Below the pieces are notes generated by a model. The model was not told where the DNA came from and ran no database searches. It saw only the letters and a program-made list of their open reading frames with translations. This document shows, in pieces, positions 1-7,710 of a stretch of DNA of 46,120 nt. Location: NCBI GenBank assembly GCA_900541785.1, contig UQKY01000013.1, positions 1 to 46,120 of the forward strand, in the 5' to 3' direction. The DNA is from an uncultured Collinsella sp. Lineage in GTDB: Bacteria; Actinomycetota; Coriobacteriia; Coriobacteriales; Coriobacteriaceae. The position numbers were made by a program, and so were the translations under genes. Every line of letters starts with the position of its first letter. Position 1 is the first letter of the stretch.

Positions 1-14
1 CATGCTGCTGAGCT

Positions 15-55
15 AAAACCTGCCAAAAAGGGACAGGTTTATTTTGGTAGGTTTT
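15..55. repeat. REP-like palindrome with GGGACAGG loop (copy 1)
   Basis: The outer 14 bases (AAAACCTGCCAAAA) pair with the last 14 (TTTTGGTAGGTTTT) with one mismatch, enclosing a loop that contains GGGACAGG. A 37/39 identical copy lies in inverted orientation at 1809-1847, beyond the sigma/anti-sigma pair. The loop motif recurs in the hairpins at 15871, 25434, 27723 and 28091 while the stems differ, so this is one member of a dispersed family. It resembles REP elements mobilised by Y1-type transposases; that link is inference and no such transposase lies in the window. Confidence 0.7.
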
Positions 56-68
56 TCCTGCTTGAATT

Positions 69-97
69 TGAAACAATTCGTCCGGCCAGAGCGTATC
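69..97 (+). promoter_or_regulatory. Candidate ECF-type promoter of the sigma factor gene
   Basis: TGAAAC (69-74) is followed after 17 bases by CGTATC (92-97). This matches the TGAAAC / CGTA pattern recognised by many extracytoplasmic-function sigma factors such as Bacillus SigW. It lies about 50 bases before the start of an ECF sigma gene, so positive autoregulation is the natural reading. No better sigma-70 promoter was seen in the 140-base upstream stretch. Confidence 0.55.
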
Positions 98-145
98 TAT
101 GGTGAGGGCCTCATCGATAATCATTAACGTCACCAGGAGGTGATT

Positions 146-664
146 ATGGAAGAACAAGCATTTAGACAGGCGGTCGAAGATCACCGGGATGTCGTGTTTC
201 GGATCGCATTGACGTACCTGCGCGATTGCGCCGATGCCGACGATGTTGCCCAAGATGTCTTTCTTAAGTTGCTTAAAAGCGATGGGCACTTTGAAAGTTG
301 GGAACATCTTCGCCGCTGGCTTATCCGGGTCACGATCAATGAATGTAAATCGCTCTTTCGAAAGCCATGGAGGCGTGTGGAGGATATTGAGAACCTGGCC
401 GATTCGCTTTCGGCGGCGCAGGATGAGACCAAGGCGGTCCTGTCAGACGTTATGCGACTTCCGGAGCGATTCCGTGTTCCCATCGTGCTCTATTACTATC
501 TGGGCTTTTCGACCGCAGAGATTGCCGAGTTACTGCATGTGCCAGCCGCGACCGTTCGAACGCGTTTAGCTCGCGGTCGATCGAAGCTCAAATTGATCCT
601 AGAGGAGGGCGACCGTGAAATCCAATCAAATCAAGCAGGCCTTCGAGTCCATCCAAGCCGATAG
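146..664 (+). CDS. ECF-family RNA polymerase sigma factor
   Basis: This 172-residue protein has the two-domain layout of ECF sigma factors. The sigma-2 region covers about residues 5-75 (YLRDCADADDVAQDVFLKLL is the core-binding and -10 segment). The sigma-4 region covers about 108-155, with a helix-turn-helix around TAEIAELLHVPAATVRTRLA. It directs RNA polymerase to a small stress or signal regulon. The ATG at 146 is chosen because AGGAGG at 135-140 sits five bases upstream; an in-frame GTG at 140 is part of that site. Its 3' end overlaps the next gene by 50 bases, which indicates translational coupling to a membrane partner. The signal sensed cannot be told from sequence. Confidence 0.9.
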   Translation: MEEQAFRQAVEDHRDVVFRIALTYLRDCADADDVAQDVFLKLLKSDGHFESWEHLRRWLIRVTINECKSLFRKPWRRVEDIENLADSLSAAQDETKAVLSDVMRLPERFRVPIVLYYYLGFSTAEIAELLHVPAATVRTRLARGRSKLKLILEEGDREIQSNQAGLRVHPSR

Positions 665-1691
665 CAATCTTGCAGATCGCGTCCTTAATACCGCTGCGGG
701 TGAGCCGCTTCATCGAAAGGGCCACGCGAAGCCTCTCTATGTTGCCGTAATCGGATGTCTTGCCGGAGTGTTGGCGACCGGAGGGGTCGCCTACGCCGTT
801 GTCAATTCCGGCTATTTTGCCTCAGCCTGGGGAAACCACGGCAACGGGGATTCCATTACCTGGACTAATGGCGGCTCATCGGGGACTAAATACACCTACA
901 CCAGAGAGTTTGGTGACGGCATTGCGCCCCAAAGCCTGGAGGGCACAGTCCAGAAGGTTAATCTGTCCGTCGAGGGTAACGGCTATACGCTTGATATCCA
1001 TGAGATGGCTATCGATAAAAACGGTTGCGGTGCCGTGACGTTTACGCTGTCCAATCCAAATGGCGTTAACTACTACAAGCCGGCAGCAGAGACAGGCGAA
1101 CTTGTTCTCTATGGTGAAGAAGAACAAGGCATCGGCACGCCCAGCATGAACTTCGGCGAGGAATGGGCTGACACACGCTGCACCATTGATAAGGACACAT
1201 CAAGCGATACTGTCATTAATGGCACGATGTACTTTGCTTCTATGGATCGCGAGCGAGGTTTTCAACATGCGGTCACCTGGAATATCTCGTGGACCGAGGG
1301 CGAAGGCGAGGATGCGAAGCCGTTCGAGGCATCGACGCCCGAGTTTAGCGTTGGAGCGTACGTCGATACAAAGGAACTCCGCTCCGATGACTCGCCTCTC
1401 GAGATCAGCCCGTTTTCTATCCAGACACACATCGATGATCTGGGCATTGACGCAGTCACGAAGAAGTTGACGGTTACCTACAAGGATGGATCGGAGCAGA
1501 TTATCGAAGATGACGACGCAGGGACGTTCAACTTATATTTTTCTTATACGCGCAATAGCGGAGAGAACATCTGGGTGCCAACGAAGTTGATTGATGTCGA
1601 CCAAGTGGTCTCAGTAACGCTTGAGGGCACGAGGTGCACGTCAACAGGAGAGACCGAAACAGAAGTACCCTTTACCATCGTCTATTCGTAA
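615..1691 (+). CDS. Membrane-anchored anti-sigma-like protein (DUF4179-like exterior)
   Basis: The protein has 358 residues: a short cytoplasmic N-terminus (about 1-38), one hydrophobic membrane helix (about 41-64, YVAVIGCLAGVLATGGVAYA) and a large polar extracellular part rich in Thr, Ser, Asp and Glu. The exterior, with segments such as YTLDIHEMAIDKNGCG, recalls DUF4179/DUF5643-type modules that accompany ECF sigma factors in Firmicutes. GTG at 615 is preceded by AGAGGAGGG. The gene overlaps the sigma gene, so the role inferred is to hold the sigma factor at the membrane until an envelope signal releases it. No zinc-binding anti-sigma motif is visible in the short N-terminus, so the mode of binding is uncertain. 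Confidence 0.65.
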   Translation: MKSNQIKQAFESIQADSNLADRVLNTAAGEPLHRKGHAKPLYVAVIGCLAGVLATGGVAYAVVNSGYFASAWGNHGNGDSITWTNGGSSGTKYTYTREFGDGIAPQSLEGTVQKVNLSVEGNGYTLDIHEMAIDKNGCGAVTFTLSNPNGVNYYKPAAETGELVLYGEEEQGIGTPSMNFGEEWADTRCTIDKDTSSDTVINGTMYFASMDRERGFQHAVTWNISWTEGEGEDAKPFEASTPEFSVGAYVDTKELRSDDSPLEISPFSIQTHIDDLGIDAVTKKLTVTYKDGSEQIIEDDDAGTFNLYFSYTRNSGENIWVPTKLIDVDQVVSVTLEGTRCTSTGETETEVPFTIVYS

Positions 1692-1698
1692 GATTTGG

Positions 1699-1731
1699 GG
1701 CCGCTTCTTACTAGGGGAAGCGGCCTCTTTT
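1699..1731 (+). terminator. Rho-independent terminator after the sigma/anti-sigma operon
   Basis: GGCCGCTTC (1699-1707) pairs with GAAGCGGCC (1717-1725), followed by CTCTTTT. It starts eight bases after the stop codon. Confidence 0.85.
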
Positions 1732-1808
1732 GCGTTAAATGGAAACGCCGCCGATTTCCATGCGACAGATGAGAGCAGATCACCGCTGGAGCGCGACGTT
1801 TCCCTAGA

Positions 1809-1847
1809 TAAAACCGACCAAAATAAACCTGTCCCTTTTTGGCAGGT
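1809..1847. repeat. REP-like palindrome, inverted copy 2
   Basis: This is the reverse complement of the element at 18-56 with two differences in 39 positions. It keeps the CCTGTCCC loop (GGGACAGG on the other strand). Together the two copies bracket the ECF sigma locus. Confidence 0.7.
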
Positions 1848-1863
1848 AGCGTTGCCTCGACGA

Positions 1864-2017
1864 GCATGTCGGATTCCCGACCCGGGCGGCCTGCGGTTTA
1901 AGTTTGTCGCGAGTTCCGCACGAGCCGGAGGCCACTTAATGTGGCCTCCGTGCGAGCCAGGACTGTAGAGCAGCAAACTTAAACCGCAGGCCGCCCGGCC
2001 CGGGAATCCGCCCATGC
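1864..2017. repeat. Long-armed inverted repeat with conserved 69-nt core (copy A)
   Basis: The left arm (1864-1905) and right arm (1975-2017) are complementary over about 42 positions with few mismatches. They enclose a 69-nt core (1906-1974) that begins GTCGCGAGTTCCGCACGA and ends AGGACTGTAGAGCAGC. The core holds a nine-base-pair hairpin, GGAGGCCAC-TTAAT-GTGGCCTCC. A second element at 19132-19302 has a core of exactly the same length and very similar sequence, but unrelated arms. The core hairpins differ by compensatory changes, which argues for conserved pairing. It lies between the sigma locus and the rpsL promoter. The function is unknown; a structured RNA, a boundary element or a mobile palindrome are all possible. 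Confidence 0.85.
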
Positions 2018-2093
2018 GCACAGGAGGGGATCCCTTTTGTGTAGGGTTTGCGGAAATATGCCAATTTGGGGATACGCCCGGCGGCGTGGTCTG

Positions 2094-2122
2094 TTGACGG
2101 CACAGCTAACGCCACGTATCCT
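2094..2122 (+). promoter_or_regulatory. Sigma-70-type promoter of the rpsL operon
   Basis: TTGACG (2094-2099), a 17-base spacer and TATCCT (2117-2122) form a good housekeeping promoter, giving a leader of roughly 85 bases before rpsL. Directly upstream (about 2069-2090) lies the motif GATACGCCCG...CGTG, which recurs before rplC and rplB. Confidence 0.75.
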
Positions 2123-2215
2123 ATCGAACTGCGTGTTTCGTAGGGGGATGCTGACCCCTCGATTCAAGCCGTTGCACTTTACAGAAAGCTGGAATCATTC
2201 GAGAAGGAGTACGCT

Positions 2216-2593
2216 TTGCCTACTATTAACCAGCTGGTTCGCCAGGGCCGTCGTTCCGTGCCCAAGAAGTCCAAGAACGCTGCTCTGCAGCACAACTCCC
2301 AGAAGCGCGGCGTGTGCACCCGCGTCTTCACCACGAGCCCCAAGAAGCCGAACTCGGCTCTTCGTAAGGTTGCCCGTGTTCGCCTCGTCAACGGCATCGA
2401 AGTTACTGCTTACATCCCGGGTGAGGGCCACAACCTGCAGGAGCACTCCATCGTGCTCGTCCGCGGCGGTCGTGTCCGTGACCTCCCTGGTGTCCGTTAT
2501 CACGTCATCCGTGGCGCCTACGACGCTGCTCCGGTCCAGAACCGTATGCAGGCCCGTTCCAAGTACGGTGCTAAGCGCCCCAAGGCCAAATAA
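2216..2593 (+). CDS. rpsL: 30S ribosomal protein S12
   Basis: The 125-residue protein is the decoding-centre protein S12, full length. The conserved loop SPKKPNSALRK (residues 41-51) retains both lysines, including the streptomycin-contact Lys43. At the second contact loop the sequence is GRVRDLPGVRYH: residue 88 is Arg (codon CGT, 2477-2479) where E. coli and M. tuberculosis have Lys. The start is TTG at 2216, with AAGGAG at 2204-2209. It is the first gene of the rpsL-rpsG-fusA-rpsJ operon. Confidence 0.97.
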   Translation: MPTINQLVRQGRRSVPKKSKNAALQHNSQKRGVCTRVFTTSPKKPNSALRKVARVRLVNGIEVTAYIPGEGHNLQEHSIVLVRGGRVRDLPGVRYHVIRGAYDAAPVQNRMQARSKYGAKRPKAK

Positions 2594-2666
2594 GCCAGAT
2601 AACGTTTTGATACTTTCGCCGTGTGCCGCCTAAGCGCCGCACGGTAGACACTTAAGGAGATTTCAC

Positions 2667-3140
2667 ATGCCGCGTCGTGCAGCAGCTAATCGTCGTGAGG
2701 TTCAGCCTGACGCCGTTTACAACAACCGCCTGGTGACTCAGCTCATCAACAAGGTCCTTCTTGACGGCAAGAAGGCCACCGCTGAGCGCATCGTTTACAC
2801 CGCTTTCGAGATCGTTGCCGAGAAGTCCGAGGGTGGCGACGCTCTCGCTACCTTCAAGAAGGCTATGGACAACGTCAAGCCCACGCTCGAGGTCAAGCCC
2901 AAGCGTGTCGGTGGCGCTACCTATCAGGTCCCGATGGAGGTCAACTCCCGTCGTTCCACCGCTCTGGGTATCCGCTGGATCGTCAACTTCTCCCGCGCTC
3001 GCAAGGAGAAGACCATGGCCGAGCGTCTCGCCAACGAGATCCTCGACGCTTCCAACGGCCTGGGCGCTTCCGTCAAGAAGCGTGAGGACGTCTTCAAGAT
3101 GGCCGAGGCCAACCGCGCGTTCTCTCACTATCGTTGGTAA
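2667..3140 (+). CDS. rpsG: 30S ribosomal protein S7
   Basis: The 157-residue protein has the usual S7 length. It starts MPRRAAANRREVQPD, carries the conserved FKKAMDNVKPTLEVKPKRVGG segment as separate short blocks, and ends in the SHYRW motif typical of S7. It organises the 3' domain of 16S rRNA near the E site. AAGGAG lies just before the ATG. It follows rpsL by 73 bases and precedes fusA by 19 bases. Confidence 0.97.
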   Translation: MPRRAAANRREVQPDAVYNNRLVTQLINKVLLDGKKATAERIVYTAFEIVAEKSEGGDALATFKKAMDNVKPTLEVKPKRVGGATYQVPMEVNSRRSTALGIRWIVNFSRARKEKTMAERLANEILDASNGLGASVKKREDVFKMAEANRAFSHYRW

Positions 3141-3159
3141 GTTAAGGTAAGGAACTAAC

Positions 3160-5259
3160 ATGGCTAAGCCTAAGTACAAGCTTTCCGATACCCGTAACAT
3201 CGGCATCATGGCTCACATCGATGCCGGTAAGACCACCACGACCGAGCGTATTCTTTACTACACCGGTAAGACCCACAAGATCGGTGAGGTCCATGAGGGC
3301 GCTGCCACCATGGACTGGATGGTTCAGGAGCAGGAGCGCGGCGTAACCATTACCTCCGCTGCTACCACGTGCTTCTGGAAGAAGGACGGTACCGACTACC
3401 GCATCCAGATCATCGACACCCCGGGCCACGTTGACTTCACCGCCGAGGTCGAGCGCTGCCTGCGCGTCCTCGATGGCGCTGTCGCCGTCTTCGACGCCGT
3501 TGCCGGCGTTCAGCCCCAGTCTGAGACCGTTTGGCGTCAGGCTTCTACCTTCAACGTCCCCCGCATCGCCTTCATCAACAAGTATGACCGCGTGGGCGCT
3601 GACTTCTTCAACGCTATCGAGACCATGAAGGATCGTCTCGACGCCAACGCCGTGGCCGCTCAGGTCCCGATGGGCGCCGAGGACAACTTCTGGGGCGTCA
3701 TCGACCTCGTCACCATGACCGCATGGGACTTCAAGGCCGACGACAAGGGCATGACCTACCCCGAGCCGATGGACGAGATCCCGGCTGAGTTCGCTGACAT
3801 CGCTGCCACCAAGCGCGAGGAGCTCCTCGACGCTGCTGCCAGCTTTGACGACGAGCTCATGGAGAAGATCCTCATGGAGGAGGACTTCACTGTCGAGGAG
3901 CTCAAGGCTGCTCTGCGCAAGGGCGTTCTGGCCAACGAGCTCAACCTCGTCTTCGTGGGTTCCGCCTACAAGAACAAGGGCGTTCAGGAGCTGCTCGACG
4001 CTGTCGTCGACTACCTGCCCAGCCCGCTTGACGTTGAGGCCGTCACCGGTACCGATCCGGACACCGGCGAGGAGATCCAGCGTCATCCTTCCTTCGACGA
4101 GCCCTTCTCCGGCCTGGTCTTCAAGATCATGACCGACCCGTTCGTCGGTAAGCTCACCTACGTCCGCGTTTACTCCGGCCGCGCCGAGTCCGGCTCCTAC
4201 GTTGTCAACGCTTCCAACGGTCAGCGCGAGCGCCTCGGCCGCATCCTCGAGATGAACGCCGCCGAGCGTATCGACCGTGACGACGCTGCCGCCGGCGACA
4301 TCGTCGCTTGCGTCGGCTTCAAGAACTCCACCACCGGTGACACCCTGTGCGAAGAGGGCAAGGAGATCGTCCTCGAGAAGATCGAGTTCGCTAAGCCCGT
4401 TATCGACGTTGCCATCGAGCCCAAGACCAAGGCCGAGCAGGACAAGATGTCCCTGGCTCTGACCAAGCTCGCCGAGGAGGACCCGACCTTCCAGGTGTCC
4501 ACCAACCACGAGACCGGCCAGACCATCATCGCCGGCATGGGCGAGCTGCACCTCGAGATCATCGTCGACCGTCTGCTCCGCGAGTTCAAGGTTGACGCTA
4601 ACGTTGGTAAGCCCCAGGTTGCCTACCGCGAGACCGCTGGTCACGACGTCGAGAAGGCTGAGGGCAAGTTCGTCCGTCAGTCCGGTGGTCGCGGTCAGTA
4701 CGGCCACGCCGTCATCAAGCTCGAGAAGATGGAGGAGGGCTTCGGCTACGAGTTCGTCAACGCTATCGTCGGCGGCGTCGTGCCCAAGGAGTACATCCCG
4801 TCCATCGACAAGGGCATCCAGGAGGCCCTGAACACCGGTGTTATCGCCGGCTTCCCGGTCCTCGACGTTAAGGTCACCCTGTTCGACGGTTCTTACCACG
4901 AGGTCGACTCCTCCGAGGCCGCCTTCAAGATCGCCGGTTCCATGGCTATCAAGGACGCTCTCAAGAAGTCTGACCCGCAGCTGCTCGAGCCGATCATGGC
5001 TGTCGAGGTTGAGACCCCCGAGCAGTACATGGGCGACGTTATGGGCAACCTCTCCGGTCGCCGCGGCAAGATCGAGGGCATGGAGGATCGCAAGAACAGC
5101 AAGCTCATCCGTGCCAAGGTGCCGCTGGGCGAGATGTTCGGTTACGCTACCGACCTTCGCTCCCAGACCCAGGGCCGTGCATCCTACACGATGCAGTTCG
5201 ACTCTTATGAGCCCGCGCCCAAGTCCATCGTGGACGAGGTCATGAGCAAGAACGCCTAA
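3160..5259 (+). CDS. fusA: Elongation factor G
   Basis: This translocation GTPase has 699 residues, the usual length. Visible motifs are the P-loop AHIDAGKTTTTE (18-29), the switch II motif DTPGHVDF, the base-recognition motif as NKYD (most EF-G proteins have NKMD), and the C-terminal domain with SGRRGKIEGM and the SQTQGRASY segment. It moves tRNA and mRNA through the ribosome after peptide transfer. A Met-to-Tyr change between the Lys and Asp of the G4 motif is unusual but should not abolish guanine recognition. No tuf gene follows; the operon passes straight to rpsJ, 60 bases downstream. Confidence 0.98.
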   Translation: MAKPKYKLSDTRNIGIMAHIDAGKTTTTERILYYTGKTHKIGEVHEGAATMDWMVQEQERGVTITSAATTCFWKKDGTDYRIQIIDTPGHVDFTAEVERCLRVLDGAVAVFDAVAGVQPQSETVWRQASTFNVPRIAFINKYDRVGADFFNAIETMKDRLDANAVAAQVPMGAEDNFWGVIDLVTMTAWDFKADDKGMTYPEPMDEIPAEFADIAATKREELLDAAASFDDELMEKILMEEDFTVEELKAALRKGVLANELNLVFVGSAYKNKGVQELLDAVVDYLPSPLDVEAVTGTDPDTGEEIQRHPSFDEPFSGLVFKIMTDPFVGKLTYVRVYSGRAESGSYVVNASNGQRERLGRILEMNAAERIDRDDAAAGDIVACVGFKNSTTGDTLCEEGKEIVLEKIEFAKPVIDVAIEPKTKAEQDKMSLALTKLAEEDPTFQVSTNHETGQTIIAGMGELHLEIIVDRLLREFKVDANVGKPQVAYRETAGHDVEKAEGKFVRQSGGRGQYGHAVIKLEKMEEGFGYEFVNAIVGGVVPKEYIPSIDKGIQEALNTGVIAGFPVLDVKVTLFDGSYHEVDSSEAAFKIAGSMAIKDALKKSDPQLLEPIMAVEVETPEQYMGDVMGNLSGRRGKIEGMEDRKNSKLIRAKVPLGEMFGYATDLRSQTQGRASYTMQFDSYEPAPKSIVDEVMSKNA

Positions 5260-5319
5260 GTTCGAGCTCCCTGTTACGTAATCCGCGAGAACATCTCTCG
5301 CACTCTTTGGAGGTTTAAG

Positions 5320-5628
5320 TTGGCTACCCAGAAGATCCGCATTCGCCTCAAGGGCTATGATCACGAGGTCGTCGATCAGTCCGCGAAGCTCATCGTCGAG
5401 ACCGCTCAGAAGACCGGCGCTCGCGTTTCCGGTCCTGTCCCCCTGCCCACCGAGCGCAACCTGTACACGGTTATCCGCTCGCCGCACGTGAACAAGGACT
5501 CCCGTGAGCAGTTCGAGATGCGCACCCACAAGCGCCTCATCGACATCCTCGACCCCACCTCGGGCACCGTTGATTCGCTCATGCGTCTCGACCTCCCCGC
5601 TGGCGTCGACATCGACATCAAGCTCTAA
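5320..5628 (+). CDS. rpsJ: 30S ribosomal protein S10
   Basis: The 102-residue protein has the S10 signatures IRIRLKGYDHEVVDQS at the N-terminus and SPHVNKDSREQFEMRTHKRL in the middle, with VDIDIKL at the end. The start is TTG with GGAGG ten bases upstream. S10 usually opens the S10 operon in front of rplC; here it closes the str operon and is followed by a terminator, with rplC 14 kb away. Confidence 0.97.
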   Translation: MATQKIRIRLKGYDHEVVDQSAKLIVETAQKTGARVSGPVPLPTERNLYTVIRSPHVNKDSREQFEMRTHKRLIDILDPTSGTVDSLMRLDLPAGVDIDIKL

Positions 5629-5647
5629 GCGATATCGCTCATAGCTT

Positions 5648-5685
5648 AAAGAGCCCCGCTGCCATTACGGTAGCGGGGCTCTTTT
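5648..5685. terminator. Terminator between rpsJ and birA
   Basis: AAGAGCCCCGCT (5649-5660) pairs with AGCGGGGCTCTT (5672-5683) and is followed by T residues. A-rich sequence on the other side allows it to serve both convergent genes, rpsJ and birA. Confidence 0.9.
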
Positions 5686-5744
5686 GCTTTGAATGATGGC
5701 CTTTGGGGATCGGGTAATGCTACCGAGTAGGTGGCTGCGGCGCC

Positions 5745-6521
5745 TTATTCGCTCAAGGGGCGCAGCGATGCCTCCTCAAAATGGAAGGGACGCAAGCCGT
5801 CTTCCGTTTCGATACACGCGCGACCAAAGTTATCGACCGTTCGAAAGATGCCATGCGTCAGCTCGTCTCCAGCGGGGGAGCGGGCGATAACGTGCTCTCC
5901 AATCCAATTGAGATGACCGATATAAACATCGCGGACGGGCGCGAGCGGTCCGGCGTTTTCTTCCATGGCGTTGAGACGCTCTGCCCACGCGTTCACAGCG
6001 TTTACGACGGTGTGATAGACCTCCTTGAGTAACACATCGACGGCGGGAACGTTCTCGTTGAGATCCGAGAGACCGATTGCCGGCAGGCCGCCATCGGGAA
6101 CCCCCGAGGGCACATAGTTCACATTGACGCCAATGCCGCAGACGGCGAAAGGTTTGCCTTCGTTATCGCGTGCGGCTTCGACCAGAATGCCGCCGAGTTT
6201 GCGCCCTCGCGCGACGAGGTCGTTGGGCCATTTGAGGCCGATCTCGTTAGCAAGACCTTGCGCCTCGAGTGCCTCGAGCACCGCTAGGCCGCTGACGGCG
6301 GCAAGACCAGAGTACTTGGCGGGATCAACACGTGGACGCAGGAGAATCGAGAGCAACAAGTTACCAGCGGTTGAATCCCACTTGTGGCCGCGTCGGCCGC
6401 GTCCTGCTGTCTGAGCCCGTGCGGCAAGTCCTGTGCCGTGCGGTGCACCCTGTTTTCCTGCTTCGAGCAGGTCATCGTTGGTCGATCCGGTTACGTCGAC
6501 TATCGTTAATTGGGCATCCAT
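5745..6521 (-). CDS. birA: Biotin--[acetyl-CoA-carboxylase] ligase, monofunctional
   Basis: The 258-residue protein activates biotin with ATP and attaches it to the carboxylase carrier protein. The biotinoyl-AMP loop is seen as GRGRRGHKW (about 49-57), followed by LLLSILLRP, the KWPNDL motif (about 97-102) and GIGVNVN (about 130-136). The N-terminus starts directly with the catalytic domain, so it lacks the helix-turn-helix of bifunctional BirA and should not act as a repressor. ATG at 6521 is chosen because AGGAGG lies 11 bases upstream and the homologous region starts there. It is divergent from the operon that encodes its likely substrate AccB. Confidence 0.93.
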   Translation of the reverse strand: MDAQLTIVDVTGSTNDDLLEAGKQGAPHGTGLAARAQTAGRGRRGHKWDSTAGNLLLSILLRPRVDPAKYSGLAAVSGLAVLEALEAQGLANEIGLKWPNDLVARGRKLGGILVEAARDNEGKPFAVCGIGVNVNYVPSGVPDGGLPAIGLSDLNENVPAVDVLLKEVYHTVVNAVNAWAERLNAMEENAGPLAPVRDVYIGHLNWIGEHVIARSPAGDELTHGIFRTVDNFGRACIETEDGLRPFHFEEASLRPLSE

Positions 6522-6614
6522 AACGGCTGCTACCTCCTTAATGAATAAGTGAATAACGCAATGGTGTCGAGAGACAGACACAATGTGAAGCCTTTGTCGC
6601 ATTTGGACAATTTA

Positions 6615-6681
6615 ATGTTAACACGTCAACAACGACTAAAATGCGCTATCCTCTCTTGGTCGATGTAAACACGTCAACAAC
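6615..6681 (+). promoter_or_regulatory. Paired operator-like repeats before the fatty acid operon
   Basis: Two 19-bp copies, ATGTTAACACGTCAACAAC (6615-6633) and ATGTAAACACGTCAACAAC (6663-6681), differ at one base and lie 48 bases apart in the same orientation. Each contains an imperfect palindrome GTTnACnnGTnAAC. A possible -10 TATCCT lies between them (6647-6652), without a convincing -35. The second copy ends next to the fabH ribosome-binding site. A dedicated transcription factor for fatty acid synthesis, not encoded in this window, is the likely binder. Confidence 0.65.
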
Positions 6682-6697
6682 TCAAAGGAGGTTAGTG

Positions 6698-7657
6698 ATG
6701 GGTTTCACGATACTGGGAACGGGCTCGGCGCTTCCCGAGCGCAGCGTTTCCAACGACGAGCTGTCCGAGTTCCTGGACACCTCGGATGAGTGGATTTTTA
6801 CCCGTACGGGGATCAAGAGCCGCCATGTGTGCACCGCCGAGTCACTCGACGACCTTGCCGTAGCGGCGAGCGAGCGGGCGCTTCAGGTATCCGGAATCGA
6901 TGCGAGCCAGCTGGATCTCATCGTCTGCTCGACGACGACGGGCGACCATCTCGTTCCTGCCGAAGCGTGCGCCGTTGCTGAGCGCCTGGGTGCCACATGT
7001 CCTGCCTTCGACGTTTCGGCGGCTTGTGCCGGCTTCGTTTTTGCGCTCGATGTCGCCGAGGGCTATATCGCCCGCGGTCGCGCCAGGCACGTGCTGGTCG
7101 TTGCCGCCGAGCAGATGACGCGCGCGCTCGATTGGACCGACCGTGCCACGTGCGTGCTCTTTGGCGATGGCGCGGGTGCTGCGGTCATAGAGGCTGGGGG
7201 AGAGAATCCCCTTGCTGTTGAGCTTTCGACGTCGCCTGACGTCGAAACGCTGAGCGTCCCCGGATTGGCGGGCTCCTCGCCGTATAAGACGGCGCAGGAC
7301 CGCGAAAGCGTGCTTTCCATGAACGGCCGTCGCGTCTTCAAGTTTGGCGTCAATGCCATCTGCGACACGGTCAACAAGCTCGCCTGCGACGCGAGCATCG
7401 CGGTCGAGGACATCGACCACTTTGTATTCCATCAGGCTAACGAACGAATCTTGAGCCAGGCGGTCAAGCGCTTAGGTGTGCCGGACGACCGTGTGGTCCG
7501 AACGTTGTGTGAAACCGGCAACATCTCGAGCGCCTGTATTCCGCTTGCTCTCGATCGACTGGCAAATACCGGCGCGCTGCACGCGGACGACACCATCGCC
7601 CTGGTCGGATTCGGCGCCGGCTTGGATGTAGGTGGCTATCTACTTCGCTGGAAGTAG
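6698..7657 (+). CDS. fabH: 3-oxoacyl-ACP synthase III
   Basis: The 319-residue enzyme condenses acetyl-CoA (or a branched starter) with malonyl-ACP to start fatty acid synthesis. The catalytic triad is visible as Cys110 (SAACAGF), His245 (FHQAN) and Asn275 (ETGNISSA). The N-terminal TRTGIKSRHV matches the family. ATG at 6698 has AGGAGG six bases upstream; an upstream in-frame start would run through the operator repeats. It is the first gene of an operon with the order fabH-acpP-fabK-fabD-fabG-fabF-accB-fabZ-accC-accDA. Confidence 0.96.
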   Translation: MGFTILGTGSALPERSVSNDELSEFLDTSDEWIFTRTGIKSRHVCTAESLDDLAVAASERALQVSGIDASQLDLIVCSTTTGDHLVPAEACAVAERLGATCPAFDVSAACAGFVFALDVAEGYIARGRARHVLVVAAEQMTRALDWTDRATCVLFGDGAGAAVIEAGGENPLAVELSTSPDVETLSVPGLAGSSPYKTAQDRESVLSMNGRRVFKFGVNAICDTVNKLACDASIAVEDIDHFVFHQANERILSQAVKRLGVPDDRVVRTLCETGNISSACIPLALDRLANTGALHADDTIALVGFGAGLDVGGYLLRWK

Positions 7658-7710
7658 TTGCACATAGGAAATGAAAACGCCCCTGGGGGCACAAACAAAG
7701 GAGAACTACC

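Noticed and set aside
5260..5319. A tuf gene between fusA and rpsJ
   Set aside because: The gap is only 60 bases and no EF-Tu sequence occurs anywhere in the window.
3142..5529. A 795-codon open frame on the minus strand opposite fusA
   Set aside because: It is the complement of a highly expressed, codon-biased gene; the translated protein is a low-complexity Leu/Gly/Val/Asp-rich shadow with no recognisable family.
5745..6521. BirA as the repressor binding the operators at 6615-6681
   Set aside because: The protein begins directly with the ligase domain and has no helix-turn-helix.
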